A stretch of DNA of 64,000 nt from CAZNOG01 sp964574635 (lineage in GTDB: Bacteria; Bacteroidota; Bacteroidia; Flavobacteriales_D; Cryomorphaceae), in NCBI GenBank assembly GCA_964574635.1, contig CAZNOG010000001.1, forward strand, positions 62,001 through 126,000, read 5' to 3'. The notes under the pieces were generated by a model that saw only the letters and a program-made list of their open reading frames with translations, searched no databases and had not been told where the DNA came from. Shown in pieces: positions 18,904-27,836 of this stretch; position 1 is the first letter of the stretch; each line of letters starts with the position of its first letter. Both the position numbers and the translations under genes were made by a program.

Positions 18904-18923
18904 AGGCACACCCACAAAAACCC
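18904..18923 (-). repeat. Copy of the TTTTTGTGGG interspersed motif
   Basis: On the minus strand GGGTTTTTGTGGGTGTGCCT, shared with copies near 36361, 56877 and 59101. It lies in the intergenic region between the polyprenyl synthase and arsR genes. Confidence 0.6.
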
Positions 18924-18933
18924 TCCGGAAAAC

Positions 18934-18964
18934 TTGCGCAACCGAAAAGTGGCATTTACATTTG
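18934..18964 (+). promoter_or_regulatory. Promoter of the arsR operon
   Basis: TTG at 18934-18936 and TACATTTG at 18957-18964 (exact TAnnTTTG) are separated by 20 bases, matching the Bacteroidota -33/-7 layout. The ATG of the ArsR gene follows 29 bases after the -7 element. Confidence 0.7.
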
Positions 18965-18979
18965 CAACCTAATAGTTGC
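18964..18979. promoter_or_regulatory. Candidate ArsR-family operator
   Basis: GCAAC (18964-18968) and GTTGC (18975-18979) form an inverted repeat with a 6-base spacer. It overlaps the last base of the -7 element and the expected transcription start, where a bound repressor would block the polymerase. The assignment to the adjacent ArsR gene is inference. Confidence 0.5.
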
Positions 18980-18992
18980 TTAATAGAGGAAA

Positions 18993-19313
18993 ATGAAACG
19001 CGACGTTTTTCAGGCGATTGCCGATCCTACCCGAAGGGCGATTCTGGTTCTACTGGCTACTCAGGTGTTGACGCCGAGTGCGTTGGCGGCTGAGTTCGAT
19101 ATGAGCCGACAGGCGGTTTCAAAGCACATCAAGGTGTTGACCGAGTGCGAGCTTTTGAAACAGGAAAAAGTGGGCAGGGAGATTTTTTATTCTCTCGAGG
19201 TGGACAAAATGAAAGAAATCGACCACTGGTTGGAACAATTTCGGAAGATTTGGGAAACCCGCTTCGACCAATTGGACACCGTTCTGGCAAAACTCAAAAA
19301 ATCAAAGAAATGA
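18993..19313 (+). CDS. ArsR-family winged-helix regulator
   Basis: The protein has 106 aa. The helix-turn-helix is clear: FQAIADPTRRAILVLL, then SALAAEFDMSRQAVSKHIKVL and a wing reading QEKVGREIFYSLE. There is no metal-binding CxC motif in the sensor helix, so it belongs to the non-metal group that commonly sits next to AHSA1/SRPBCC genes. It overlaps the next gene by ATGA and probably represses its own operon through the inverted repeat just upstream. Confidence 0.9.
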   Translation: MKRDVFQAIADPTRRAILVLLATQVLTPSALAAEFDMSRQAVSKHIKVLTECELLKQEKVGREIFYSLEVDKMKEIDHWLEQFRKIWETRFDQLDTVLAKLKKSKK

Positions 19314-19816
19314 GAAATGAGCCGTCATTCGACTTCAGGGTCGACAAGGAGAAGAAAACCATTTTTATCGAGCGGCAGTTCGACGCCGCCCTCGAATGGG
19401 TCTGGAGAGCGTGGACCACCCCCGCACTGCTCGACCAGTGGTTCGGACCGAAGCCTTTCAAAGCCAAAACCTTGTCGATGGACTTTCGAGAAGGGGGCTT
19501 TTGGTTGTATACTTTGATCAGCGAAGAATACGGCAATCAGTGGGGCAGGACGGATTACCACAAAATTGCGAAGCACCGATTCTTTACGGCTTCGGATTCA
19601 TTTCTCGACGAAAACCTCGACGTCATACCCGATTACCCGGTATCCACCTGGAAAATCGAGTTTTCGGAAGAGGGCGGTATCACGACCATATACGTCACAA
19701 CGACATACAAAACGGTGGACGACCTTGAGAAAATGGTGAAATGGGGCTATATGGATGGCTTTACGGCGGTGATGAAAAATTTGGACGAACTGCTCGAAAT
19801 ACTTAAAACCAGATAA
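19310..19816 (+). CDS. SRPBCC/AHSA1-type protein 1
   Basis: The protein has 168 aa and an AHSA1-like START fold: FDAALEWVWRAWTTPALLDQWFGP, then DFREGGFWLY and a closing helix KWGYMDGFTAVMKNLDELLE. Such proteins bind hydrophobic small molecules; the bacterial ones next to ArsR genes have no settled role. The ATG at 19310 overlaps the arsR stop. It is clearly paralogous to the following gene, pointing to a tandem duplication. Confidence 0.85.
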   Translation: MRNEPSFDFRVDKEKKTIFIERQFDAALEWVWRAWTTPALLDQWFGPKPFKAKTLSMDFREGGFWLYTLISEEYGNQWGRTDYHKIAKHRFFTASDSFLDENLDVIPDYPVSTWKIEFSEEGGITTIYVTTTYKTVDDLEKMVKWGYMDGFTAVMKNLDELLEILKTR

Positions 19817-19818
19817 TA

Positions 19819-20322
19819 ATGAAGTTCAACATGCCATTCGACTTCACTGTCGACAAAGAAAACAAGACCATTCACATGAATCGCGAATTCGATGCCGAAC
19901 CCGAGTTGGTTTGGCAAGCGTGGACCACCCCGGAACTGCTCGACCAATGGTGGGGACCCAAACCGTGGAAAGCCGAAACCAAAAGCATGGATTTCCGCGA
20001 GGGCGGCCATTGGTTGTACGCCATGGTGGGGCCCGAGGGCGAAAAACACTGGAGCAAGGTTCGCTTTATATCCATTGAAATGGTGAGGAGTTTTTCGGCC
20101 AGGGCCGGGTTTTGTGACGAGCACGGGACAATCAAAGAAGACTTGCCGCAAAATCTATGGGAAAACGAGTTTGAAGGAAAGGACGAGCGAACCTTGGTAA
20201 AGAGCACCCTCACTTTCGATTCTTTGGAAGACCTCGAAACCAATATTTCAATGGGCTTTAAAGAGGGCATTTCCTTGGGTATGAGTCAACTGGACGAACT
20301 GCTTAAAACACTGAAAAGATGA
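19819..20322 (+). CDS. SRPBCC/AHSA1-type protein 2
   Basis: The protein has 167 aa and is a close paralogue of the preceding gene: FDAEPELVWQAWTTPELLDQWWGPKPWKAET corresponds to the same block there, followed by SMDFREGGHWLYAM and the terminal GFKEGISLGMSQLDELLKTL. It starts two bases after its paralogue and overlaps the next gene by four bases. Same small-molecule-binding fold, ligand unknown. Confidence 0.85.
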   Translation: MKFNMPFDFTVDKENKTIHMNREFDAEPELVWQAWTTPELLDQWWGPKPWKAETKSMDFREGGHWLYAMVGPEGEKHWSKVRFISIEMVRSFSARAGFCDEHGTIKEDLPQNLWENEFEGKDERTLVKSTLTFDSLEDLETNISMGFKEGISLGMSQLDELLKTLKR

Positions 20323-20810
20323 AGGTCAAAGCAAAAGTACTTATGGGAGCGCTGTGCGTATTGGTATATTCCAACGGGCACGGGCAATCCACGGAAAAGA
20401 AACTAACCGACAAACACAGGGTGTTGACCTCATTGACCTTTCAAAAGAATGATGCGGAAGAAGCGATGAAATTCTACGTCGGACTGTTCGATGATGCGGA
20501 AGTCATCCGAATAGATCGATGGGGGGAACAAGCCGCCGAGAGAGAAGGAAGCATTATGCAGGCGGTATTCGAGTTGAAGGGTCACCGCTTTATGGTGAGC
20601 GACTCACCGCCGATACACGATTGGGATTTTTCTCCCGCGGTGTCCATTTATGTGGACTTTGAAAGTGATGAGGAAATCGAAGAGGTGTACTCCGGTTTGT
20701 CCGAGAATGGAGAAGTGGCGATGCCGTTGGACAACTATGGTTTCAGCCGAAAGTTCGCATGGGTGATTGACCAATTCGGTGTTTCGTGGCAATTGAATTT
20801 GGACGAATAA
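20319..20810 (+). CDS. Exported PhnB-like VOC/glyoxalase-fold protein
   Basis: The protein has 163 aa. After a putative signal sequence (MKVKAKVLMGALCVLVYSNGHGQ) comes a single VOC-type domain: TSLTFQKNDAEEAMKFYVGLF, then FELKGHRFMVSDSPP and a terminal FAWVIDQFGVSWQLN, as in the PhnB/3-demethylubiquinone-methyltransferase-like group. These are normally cytoplasmic, so a leader is unusual. It is part of the ArsR operon through an ATGA overlap. Confidence 0.75.
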   Translation: MKVKAKVLMGALCVLVYSNGHGQSTEKKLTDKHRVLTSLTFQKNDAEEAMKFYVGLFDDAEVIRIDRWGEQAAEREGSIMQAVFELKGHRFMVSDSPPIHDWDFSPAVSIYVDFESDEEIEEVYSGLSENGEVAMPLDNYGFSRKFAWVIDQFGVSWQLNLDE

Positions 20811-20827
20811 TCACTAAATCCTTAAAG

Positions 20828-21205
20828 ATGAAAAACAAAATCCTCACCGCAGTTTCCGCGATCTTCGGATTGCTATTGATCAACGGAGGTCTGAATAAGT
20901 TCCTCGAATATATGCCGACGCCCGAAAATTTAAACCCCGAATTGGTCAAAGACTTTGAAGCCATAGATGAAATTTCCTGGCTTTTGCCCCTCATCGGGAC
21001 CGCCGAAATCTTGGGCGGGGCGCTGATCATTTTTCCGAAGACCAGGGCCTTGGGGGCGTTGATCGTATTTCCGGTCATGGTCGGAGTCTTGCTCACGCAT
21101 ATTTTCGTCGACCCCGACCAATTGGTCACCGCGATCGTGATCTGGGTCATTTTGCTTTGGATCATTTTCGACAACAGGAGAAAGTACCTGGTTATCTTAA
21201 AGTAA
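20828..21205 (+). CDS. DoxX-like membrane protein
   Basis: The protein has 125 aa with four hydrophobic segments. The pattern INGGLNKFLEYMP near the N-terminus and the segment LIGTAEILGGALIIFPKTRALGAL are typical of DoxX-like proteins. The ATG at 20828 is preceded by CTTAAAG; the longer frame overlapping the previous gene is not needed. As the fifth gene of the ArsR operon it may serve redox or lipid functions at the inner membrane, which is not established. Confidence 0.75.
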   Translation: MKNKILTAVSAIFGLLLINGGLNKFLEYMPTPENLNPELVKDFEAIDEISWLLPLIGTAEILGGALIIFPKTRALGALIVFPVMVGVLLTHIFVDPDQLVTAIVIWVILLWIIFDNRRKYLVILK

Positions 21206-21303
21206 GCCGGCGTGTTTTCCTAAATTTATCGGTTCGGAGTGTGTCGAATCAACCAACGGCCGGGGTTGAGGCTGGCCATGGGAAATTGGTTAAAAGAACG
21301 GAT

Positions 21304-21762
21304 ATGAAGGGAATAGAAAGAACCATGACAATCGGGGTGCCTGTCGACGAAGCTTTTCGAAAGTTCGTGGATGATTTTAATGAATGGTGGCCCGAGGAGT
21401 ACACTTGGTCGCAGAATGAACTGAAGGAAATTCGAATCGGCGCCGGTGAAAACAAACTGTGTACGGAAATAGGTCCGAACGGATTTCGCTGCGATTGGGG
21501 AACGGTCACGGAGATGATCGCCAACAAAAGGATAGGCATGAAGTGGCAGATAAGCCCGACGCGGGCACCGATTCCCGATCCCTCAAAAGCGAGCGATATC
21601 AGAGTGGAGTTTGACTCGAACGGGAATTCGACCACCCTTCGGTTGGCTCATTTCAATTGGGAAAAACACGGTAAAGGTTGGGATGAGTACCGGGAAATGA
21701 TGGATTCGGAGCAGGGGTGGGATTACATTTTGATTGGCTTTAAAAGGCACTGCGAAAAATAG
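21304..21762 (+). CDS. SRPBCC-domain protein 3
   Basis: The protein has 152 aa with an SRPBCC/AHSA1-like pattern: TIGVPVDEAFRKFVDDFNEWWP at the N-terminus, NGFRCDWGTVTE in the middle and a closing helix with GWDYILIGFKRHC. It is more distant from the two paralogues upstream. The 98-bp gap before it, containing a TAAATTTA sequence, leaves open whether it has its own promoter or extends the ArsR operon. Confidence 0.75.
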   Translation: MKGIERTMTIGVPVDEAFRKFVDDFNEWWPEEYTWSQNELKEIRIGAGENKLCTEIGPNGFRCDWGTVTEMIANKRIGMKWQISPTRAPIPDPSKASDIRVEFDSNGNSTTLRLAHFNWEKHGKGWDEYREMMDSEQGWDYILIGFKRHCEK

Positions 21763-21853
21763 GTAGTCGGCGGATGGATGATTTTTTGTAGGTTTAGAGT
21801 TGTGATAGCGAATGAGGTGGGTGTTATGTAAATGCTAATGCATCAATAGAAGG

Positions 21854-21879
21854 AGCTGCCCGAGTTCGGCAACTTTTTT
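21854..21879 (+). terminator. Hairpin with T-run immediately before the next start codon
   Basis: AGCTGCC (21854-21860) pairs with GGCAACT (21868-21874) with one mismatch, followed by TTTTTT (21874-21879). This looks like an intrinsic terminator of the SRPBCC transcript. It ends two bases before the ATG of the LamG gene, where it would also cover the ribosome binding site. Confidence 0.55.
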
Positions 21880-21881
21880 AG

Positions 21882-24308
21882 ATGAAAAAATTTGGTCGGC
21901 AGGTGAGTGGGTTTATAAATGTATTTCTAATTGGAGCGGTAATATTTTCAATTATCGGGATTCAAAATTCCGTAACTGCACAACCCCTCGATGGCTTATT
22001 GCTTCAAATGGAGCTCAATGGTAATTACGAGGATTCTTCGCCAAACGGGTACAATTTAATTGGCGCGAATGGCACCTTCGTGAATGATGAATTGGGAAAT
22101 TCAACAGGAGCACTTTCCGCGAATGGCATCAATACCCACGTTATGTTTCCAAATGTGCCCGCCCTAAAACCTGATTTTCCGATAACAATGGCGACTCGGG
22201 TTAAATTTGATTATTTGAATGGTACCCAGATAGTTGTGGCAACCGATTTTGGAGTAAGTTCACACAGTGGCGCTTGGATACAAGTGTCGACTCAGAATAA
22301 GCTTACGGTTTCATTTGGAAATGCTTTAGGAGGATTTACAACCGCGACCCGTCATGGAAAGTATGCCGATTTCGATTTGGAAGCGGATACTTGGTATACG
22401 ATCGTTACCATGATTCGCGGGCATGAAGATATTGATATTTACATCAATTGTGATTTGATTGACGGAATCTATAGTGGTAACGCCACGGAAATCGCATATA
22501 CGGATGCATCGGGTTCGCTTTGCAGAAAGCGAGGCAATTCCGAATCAATCGTACCACCGTATTATTTGGCGGGTGATGTGGACTTTTTTTACTACTGGGA
22601 CCGGGAATTGGATCCGGAAGAGATTGTTCCGTTTTGCGAATTCACTGTTGTAGAATGCAATAGCGCCGTCTATGTAAATGTGGATGGAATTTGCGTGAAC
22701 TCCGATATCGAATACTCTTTGGATTTTACCGGGGATTGGGACCAAGTCACAGACGTGTTGTGGAGCTTTTCGGATGGAAGCACATCAACGAGCCCTACAA
22801 CCATTAAAAACTATTCGCAATCGGATTATTATACTTATTCAGTTGAAATCACCTTGGAAAATGGGTGCGTTTATACGGCTTCGGGTTTTACGTACATTGA
22901 GAATCCACCGGAACCTCCAATGTTGCCCGACACCATTATTGTGTGTCAGGGCGACAGCTCTTGGCTGGATTTCTCGGAGGTGGAGGGATGGACTGAAATT
23001 TTGGATCCCGAGGGTAGCCCCGTGTCTTCGTATGTATTTACCCAGTCGGGTTCGTACGAGTTCACCTTTTCACACCCCTGTTCTCAAGTGGTTGAGGTCG
23101 TAGAGGTCGTCCGCATAAACACCGAAGGGTTTTTGAGTTACTCGGGAAACAACCCGATTTGTGAGAACACCTCGGTTACGGTTGACATCCATTCCTGGGA
23201 AGAGGTGGAGGGAGGCGAGGATTTCTATCTGGATTTCGGCGAAGGCGACCCGGTGTTCGTCGATACCTCGATATTCCATCACGTATACGATTCGGCGGGC
23301 TATTACACCATCGAATTGCTGGGAAGCATTTCGGAATGCCCCGTTTATGAATCCGTGAACATCGTCGTGGATGCACCGGTGGATTTCGAGATGCAGGATT
23401 TATATGAAATTTGCCAAGGTGACAGCATACCGGTGATTTTCGACGATTTCGAGGTTTCTCTGACCGATTCCGCAGGCGATACCCTGAATGATTCATACCT
23501 CTATGACGACGGTGTGTACTTCCTGTCATCCGAAAATGCGTGCGGAACCTTCGCATATACCTTCGAAATTCGCGTCACGCCATTCGACCCCCAACCCACA
23601 GACTTCCTCACGGAGATTTGTCCCACCACGGATACCGTATGGGTGGGAGCGATGAATGACGCCTATTTTTACTCGTGGAGTACCGGGCAGACCACCCCGT
23701 TGATTGCCGTTCATGAGGCCGGGGTTTATTCTCTTTGGGTCCAAGACAATTCCGGCTTATGCCACGCCGCATATAATTTTGCAATAATGGAAGTGCCACG
23801 CATTCAATCCGCTATTTTCGACACATCCGGGGTGGTTTTGTGTGAGGAAGGCGAGCGATTGGTGAGGCCGAACAATTTGGGATTTCCGTACACCTTTCCC
23901 GATGGCAGTACCGGATTCACCTACGAAGTGACATCGCCCGGTGTAGTGGGCGTGGAATTTACGGATGGGTGTTACGTGTACCGCGAATCCATAGATGTTT
24001 CGATCGTGGATTGCATTTGTCCGGTTGAGATTCCCAATATTTTCACACCCAATGGGGACGGGTTAAACGATGTATTCCGCCCGTTGCACCTCTGCCCGAC
24101 GCCACTTTTCGAACTCACCGTTTTCAACCGATGGGGCAGGGAGGTGTTTTACACCAAATCCATAAGCGAGGGTTGGGACGGGATAAATGCCAACAACGAG
24201 AGCCCCATGGAAGATGGCGTGTATTATTACGTAGGCCGATACGGACAGTACCTCGACGGCGTGCCTCAATTCACCTCCTTCCACGGTCATGTTGTTTTGA
24301 AACGCTGA
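21882..24308 (+). CDS. Secreted LamG-domain protein with T9SS type B sorting domain
   Basis: The protein has 808 aa. It has a signal peptide (ending near VTAQ), a concanavalin/LamG-like domain at about residues 35-250, a PKD-like region (SLDFTGDWDQVTDVLWSFSDGS), further Ig-like beta modules with paired cysteines, and a C-terminal type B (gliding motility-associated, CHU_C) sorting domain starting at IPNIFTPNGDGLNDVF and ending with GHVVLKR. It should be exported by Sec, carried over the outer membrane by the T9SS and anchored or released. The first part of the gene is more AT-rich than its neighbours. The ligand is unknown, but LamG domains often bind glycans. Confidence 0.85.
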   Translation: MKKFGRQVSGFINVFLIGAVIFSIIGIQNSVTAQPLDGLLLQMELNGNYEDSSPNGYNLIGANGTFVNDELGNSTGALSANGINTHVMFPNVPALKPDFPITMATRVKFDYLNGTQIVVATDFGVSSHSGAWIQVSTQNKLTVSFGNALGGFTTATRHGKYADFDLEADTWYTIVTMIRGHEDIDIYINCDLIDGIYSGNATEIAYTDASGSLCRKRGNSESIVPPYYLAGDVDFFYYWDRELDPEEIVPFCEFTVVECNSAVYVNVDGICVNSDIEYSLDFTGDWDQVTDVLWSFSDGSTSTSPTTIKNYSQSDYYTYSVEITLENGCVYTASGFTYIENPPEPPMLPDTIIVCQGDSSWLDFSEVEGWTEILDPEGSPVSSYVFTQSGSYEFTFSHPCSQVVEVVEVVRINTEGFLSYSGNNPICENTSVTVDIHSWEEVEGGEDFYLDFGEGDPVFVDTSIFHHVYDSAGYYTIELLGSISECPVYESVNIVVDAPVDFEMQDLYEICQGDSIPVIFDDFEVSLTDSAGDTLNDSYLYDDGVYFLSSENACGTFAYTFEIRVTPFDPQPTDFLTEICPTTDTVWVGAMNDAYFYSWSTGQTTPLIAVHEAGVYSLWVQDNSGLCHAAYNFAIMEVPRIQSAIFDTSGVVLCEEGERLVRPNNLGFPYTFPDGSTGFTYEVTSPGVVGVEFTDGCYVYRESIDVSIVDCICPVEIPNIFTPNGDGLNDVFRPLHLCPTPLFELTVFNRWGREVFYTKSISEGWDGINANNESPMEDGVYYYVGRYGQYLDGVPQFTSFHGHVVLKR

Positions 24309-24390
24309 CCATCGTCGCAAAAAATTCCGGTTATTTGAACATTGATCCATATATAGACTGGTTGGGTTTGGCCAAAGAAAAACGGAATTA

Positions 24391-25593
24391 ATGGGCAGTA
24401 TCGGTGTGATTGTGGACAATGAGTTCACCACGGATATTCGCGTGAGGCGTGAGGTTGAGATCTTAAGGAACCACGGGTACGACATCAAAGTGCTGTGCTT
24501 CGGGTTTGACCGGAAAGAGTACCCTCCAATAAATGGAATTGATGTGCGGAGAATCCGAATCAAAAGGAAAATAAAGAACATCCTGTACTTTGCCTTTAAT
24601 CGGATTCCACTCTATGAACTCCTGTGGAAAAAGCAGATCAAGCGGTTCATCGATGATTTTGACCTTGCCGGTTTGCACGTTCACGATCTATACATGGCAA
24701 AAGCGGCCGGCGATGCCATCGATGCTTCCGGAAAAACCATCCCGCTGATTTTGGATTTACACGAAAACTATCCGTACGCCATTCAGACCTACAATTGGAC
24801 GCGAGGTTTCCTTCGAAATCTTATCGCAAATCCAAAGGCGTGGATTCAAAAAGAAGCCGAGTATTTGCGTCGTGCTTCGGGCCTCTTGGTCCTGTCGGAG
24901 GCTTTCAAATCGGATTTGCGCAGGAAACATCCTTTTTTAACCGATGTAGAAGTTACTTCCTTCCCCAACATCATCGATTTCAGGAAATTCGAAAGTTTTC
25001 GTGTCGATACGAATCTCGAAAAACCGGAAGGGACGGTCTTGACGTATTTCGGTGTCGTAGCGGAAAGAAGAGGCATTTTCGACACCCTTGAAGTCTTCCG
25101 CAAAGCGTTGAGCCGCGGTGCTCACGTGAAACTGCTGGTCATCGGGCCGATAGACAGGTCGGACAAGAAGCGGTTTATGGCCGCGATCCATTCCGAAGTT
25201 TTACGGGACAAAGTGATATACATACCGTGGATAGAGCTGAAAGACTTGGTGAGTTATATGCATATCAGCGACATACTGCTGTCGCCTCTGCTGAAAAATC
25301 CCCAACACGAGTCGGGTGTGGCAAACAAAGTGTTTCAGTACATGTTTGCGGCCAAACCACTCATCGTTTCCGATTGCCGACCGCAAAAGGAATTGGTGGA
25401 ATCTTTTGAATGCGGCCTTTCCTATTCCACACTCGATGAGTTTTTGGAATATGTACTCACGTTGGTCGGTGATGAAGAACTTCGAAGAAAACTGGGTGAA
25501 AACGGACGTCGAAATTTATATGCCGAGTTCGACAACGAAAATTACGGGAAGATACTGATTGATTTTTATCGAAAAATGGGATTACAACCGTAG
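24391..25593 (+). CDS. Glycosyltransferase, GT4-like
   Basis: This 400-aa GT-B fold enzyme has an N-terminal domain beginning GVIVDNEFTTDIRVRREVEIL (pattern of GT4 enzymes) and a C-terminal domain containing LTYFGVVAERRGIFDTLE, LLVIGP and the donor-binding ESGVANKVFQYMFAAKPLIVS with the E...E spacing of this family. It transfers a sugar from a nucleotide donor; the acceptor is unknown. It stands alone between a T9SS protein gene and a pseudogene, so it may act in surface glycan or glycoprotein synthesis. Confidence 0.88.
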   Translation: MGSIGVIVDNEFTTDIRVRREVEILRNHGYDIKVLCFGFDRKEYPPINGIDVRRIRIKRKIKNILYFAFNRIPLYELLWKKQIKRFIDDFDLAGLHVHDLYMAKAAGDAIDASGKTIPLILDLHENYPYAIQTYNWTRGFLRNLIANPKAWIQKEAEYLRRASGLLVLSEAFKSDLRRKHPFLTDVEVTSFPNIIDFRKFESFRVDTNLEKPEGTVLTYFGVVAERRGIFDTLEVFRKALSRGAHVKLLVIGPIDRSDKKRFMAAIHSEVLRDKVIYIPWIELKDLVSYMHISDILLSPLLKNPQHESGVANKVFQYMFAAKPLIVSDCRPQKELVESFECGLSYSTLDEFLEYVLTLVGDEELRRKLGENGRRNLYAEFDNENYGKILIDFYRKMGLQP

Positions 25594-25660
25594 TGGATTC
25601 GCAGGTTTTCGAAATCAAGGCACACGTGGATTCCGAATTGTCGAAGCCGTTTGTGCGGAT

Positions 25661-26130
25661 TCACCTCACCACCAACTTCGCCGAGGCCATATGTCCGGCT
25701 CCCACGCATCGCAAGACGTAGACCCCGGACGTAAAATCGGCGAGGGAAAGTTGAAATTCCGGTTCGGGGGGCAATGTTCCCGAAGTAATTTTCCGGCCCC
25801 ACGAATCGTACACCTCAAATCGTGTGTAGGGCGAATTTTGCCCGAGTTCCACGGTGGTGAAATCCTGCGCCGGGTTGGGTCTTATCTTCAAGGATGTGGG
25901 TGAGCGAACGTCTTTTACATCCACGATGCCGGCTCCGGCGTAAAAGGCCAAAAAAGAAATGGTGGATGGGTAGTACTCTTCGGGTGCATCGCCGAAAGGA
26001 TTCAATGAGGTTCGAAAGTTTTCAACCAAACCAATTCCGGGTCTTGTGCATTTACATGTGTGGAAAAACCGAATAGAACGGAAACGAATAATAGAGTCAA
26101 GACGAGAGCCCTTCTCGTATCGTTTTTCAC
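25661..26130 (-). pseudogene. Collapsed T9SS type A secreted protein
   Basis: A signal peptide with a GTG start at 26130 (KNDTRRALVLTLLFVSVLFG, cleavage near VNAQ) and a few mature residues (DPELVWLKTF) run to a stop at 26002-26004. In a second frame, overlapping the end of the first, begins a tail that contains a complete T9SS type A sorting domain (IRPNPAQDFTTVELG ... GRKITSGTL ... SGVYVLR ... KLVVR). Everything a secreted protein would have between leader and sorting signal is missing and the two parts are out of frame. This is best explained by an internal deletion leaving the two ends. Confidence 0.7.
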
Positions 26131-26282
26131 GGCAATGCGTTTAGGATGAAGGTGAAATGTACGGAAAAATATTGAAGAGCCCTGGCCGTACCACAGAAAC
26201 CACGATCCGGGGGGAGAGAAAAATCGCAACTTGGCAATAGGTGCAGCGCACCGAATAATTCACTTCATCCCGGCGATGGTGT

Positions 26283-27836
26283 TCACCGCCCTTCGGGCAT
26301 CAGTTTGACAAACCTGATCCGCGAACCGCTGTATAACGTCAAAATGACTCCACCGGACGTCGTGTGGTAAAAGTCAGGATAGAGTACAAACGCCTCGGTG
26401 CCCGGGCGAAGGAGCTCATGTCGCAGAATCTCGCCTTGGGAATTTATTTTTATTACCACCGGCTTCGCAGAGGAAGAACCGGTGAGGGTGCGAACGGAAG
26501 TACCCGAACCTCTTTTCCATTCGTTGCGCTCGTTGTCGTTGTAGAAAAGGTAGGTGTTCTCCTCGTCGCCGAAGTGCACGTACGACAGGTATTTGCCCGT
26601 CTCCCGTGAGGAGGATTGGTATTTGGGCACGAGCACGTTATCCGTTATCCTACCGTCGGGTGTCATCCGCGTCAGCATGATCTCGTCGAAGTTGTTGATC
26701 ACCATAGTGGTGTACGTCCCTAAACCGGGGTTAAAAACGGTCACGGTTTCCGTATACCGTCTTTCGCTCGTCAATTCCACCCCGGTTTCGCCATAGGGTC
26801 GAATCTTGTCCAAGACAAAAGCACCCGATTCCGATTTTTTCTGACGCACTTCCCGACGAAAACGCAGGCGGAATTCGCGCCCGAAGGGAAACATGCCGTA
26901 GTTCAAAATCCGGTTTTCCACCGGATCGATTTCCAAAGAATACGTGCCGTCCATGCCCTGACCGGGAATATTTCCGTAGAATCCGGCCACCTGAACGTTG
27001 CCCGTGTGGTTAAGTACCGGCTTCCCATCCACGGGCGTTTTGTTTTCGAACGCCAGAAATTTTTCGTTTACGTATTCCGTATCGGGGTCGCAACTCACCA
27101 AACTCAGTTCGGCGGGTTCTTGAGGTGCGTTCTTCCGATCATCCGCCACCTCGGGAAAAATGGAGATCAACAGGTGTACCTTTCCGGAAGAATCCACTAC
27201 GGCTTCGTTTACCGAGGTTTGTCCGGCGGGGTAGGGCAGGCGCAAGCTTCCGTGGTTCAGCAAGGAAAAGTGGTCGTCCAACACCCGCACCTGCATGTGT
27301 TCGTTCTTCACCGGATCCACTTCGTCGGGAATCAAAAGAATGTATTGTCCCCCTCGGGAGCTTTTCACCAACCGAAACCCGTCGTCGATCCGCAATGCCG
27401 ATGCGCGACCCTGACCAATGGTCAACGGTGTTTGACTGACGATTCCATCGGGCAGCACCTCGAACGCGAAGATGTACACCTCTCCCGAATCGGCGTCGTC
27501 GGCGGTGGCGATCACATAACTTTTCTCCCTCGTACTGAACGGGAAGGCGTAGTGAGTGGTCATGCCCTTGATGTCGGGCAGGGCGAATTCCGTTCGCGAC
27601 AAGGCTTGTAAACTGTCGGTTCCGATGCGCACGATATTCAGTTTTCGCATCCTGCGCACGTTGCCGTACACGGCGTAAAAGTCGTCCTCGCCGTGCCCGA
27701 ATAGATCCACGAGTTCCATGGCTTTTTCCTCGGCCTGGATCGGACCCAATACCGTGGTGAAATCCGGCGCCTGCGCAAGGATCCCGAAGGGCATCAGCGC
27801 CAGGATGAAAACCAACCGTATCGCTTTTCGGTGCAT
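26283..27836 (-). CDS. Exported hypothetical protein
   Basis: The protein has 517 aa with a signal peptide (MHRKAIRLVFILALMPFGILAQ). The mature protein is beta-rich with repeated strand-turn units reminiscent of beta-propellers (for example VRRMRKLNIVRIG, KSYVIATADDADSGEVYIF, ENTYLFYNDNERNEWKRG), and no sorting domain at the end. The ATG at 27836 is the one that exposes the signal peptide; the frame extends 42 residues upstream without support. The 258-bp region upstream of it holds no gene that I can see. Confidence 0.65.
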   Translation of the reverse strand: MHRKAIRLVFILALMPFGILAQAPDFTTVLGPIQAEEKAMELVDLFGHGEDDFYAVYGNVRRMRKLNIVRIGTDSLQALSRTEFALPDIKGMTTHYAFPFSTREKSYVIATADDADSGEVYIFAFEVLPDGIVSQTPLTIGQGRASALRIDDGFRLVKSSRGGQYILLIPDEVDPVKNEHMQVRVLDDHFSLLNHGSLRLPYPAGQTSVNEAVVDSSGKVHLLISIFPEVADDRKNAPQEPAELSLVSCDPDTEYVNEKFLAFENKTPVDGKPVLNHTGNVQVAGFYGNIPGQGMDGTYSLEIDPVENRILNYGMFPFGREFRLRFRREVRQKKSESGAFVLDKIRPYGETGVELTSERRYTETVTVFNPGLGTYTTMVINNFDEIMLTRMTPDGRITDNVLVPKYQSSSRETGKYLSYVHFGDEENTYLFYNDNERNEWKRGSGTSVRTLTGSSSAKPVVIKINSQGEILRHELLRPGTEAFVLYPDFYHTTSGGVILTLYSGSRIRFVKLMPEGR

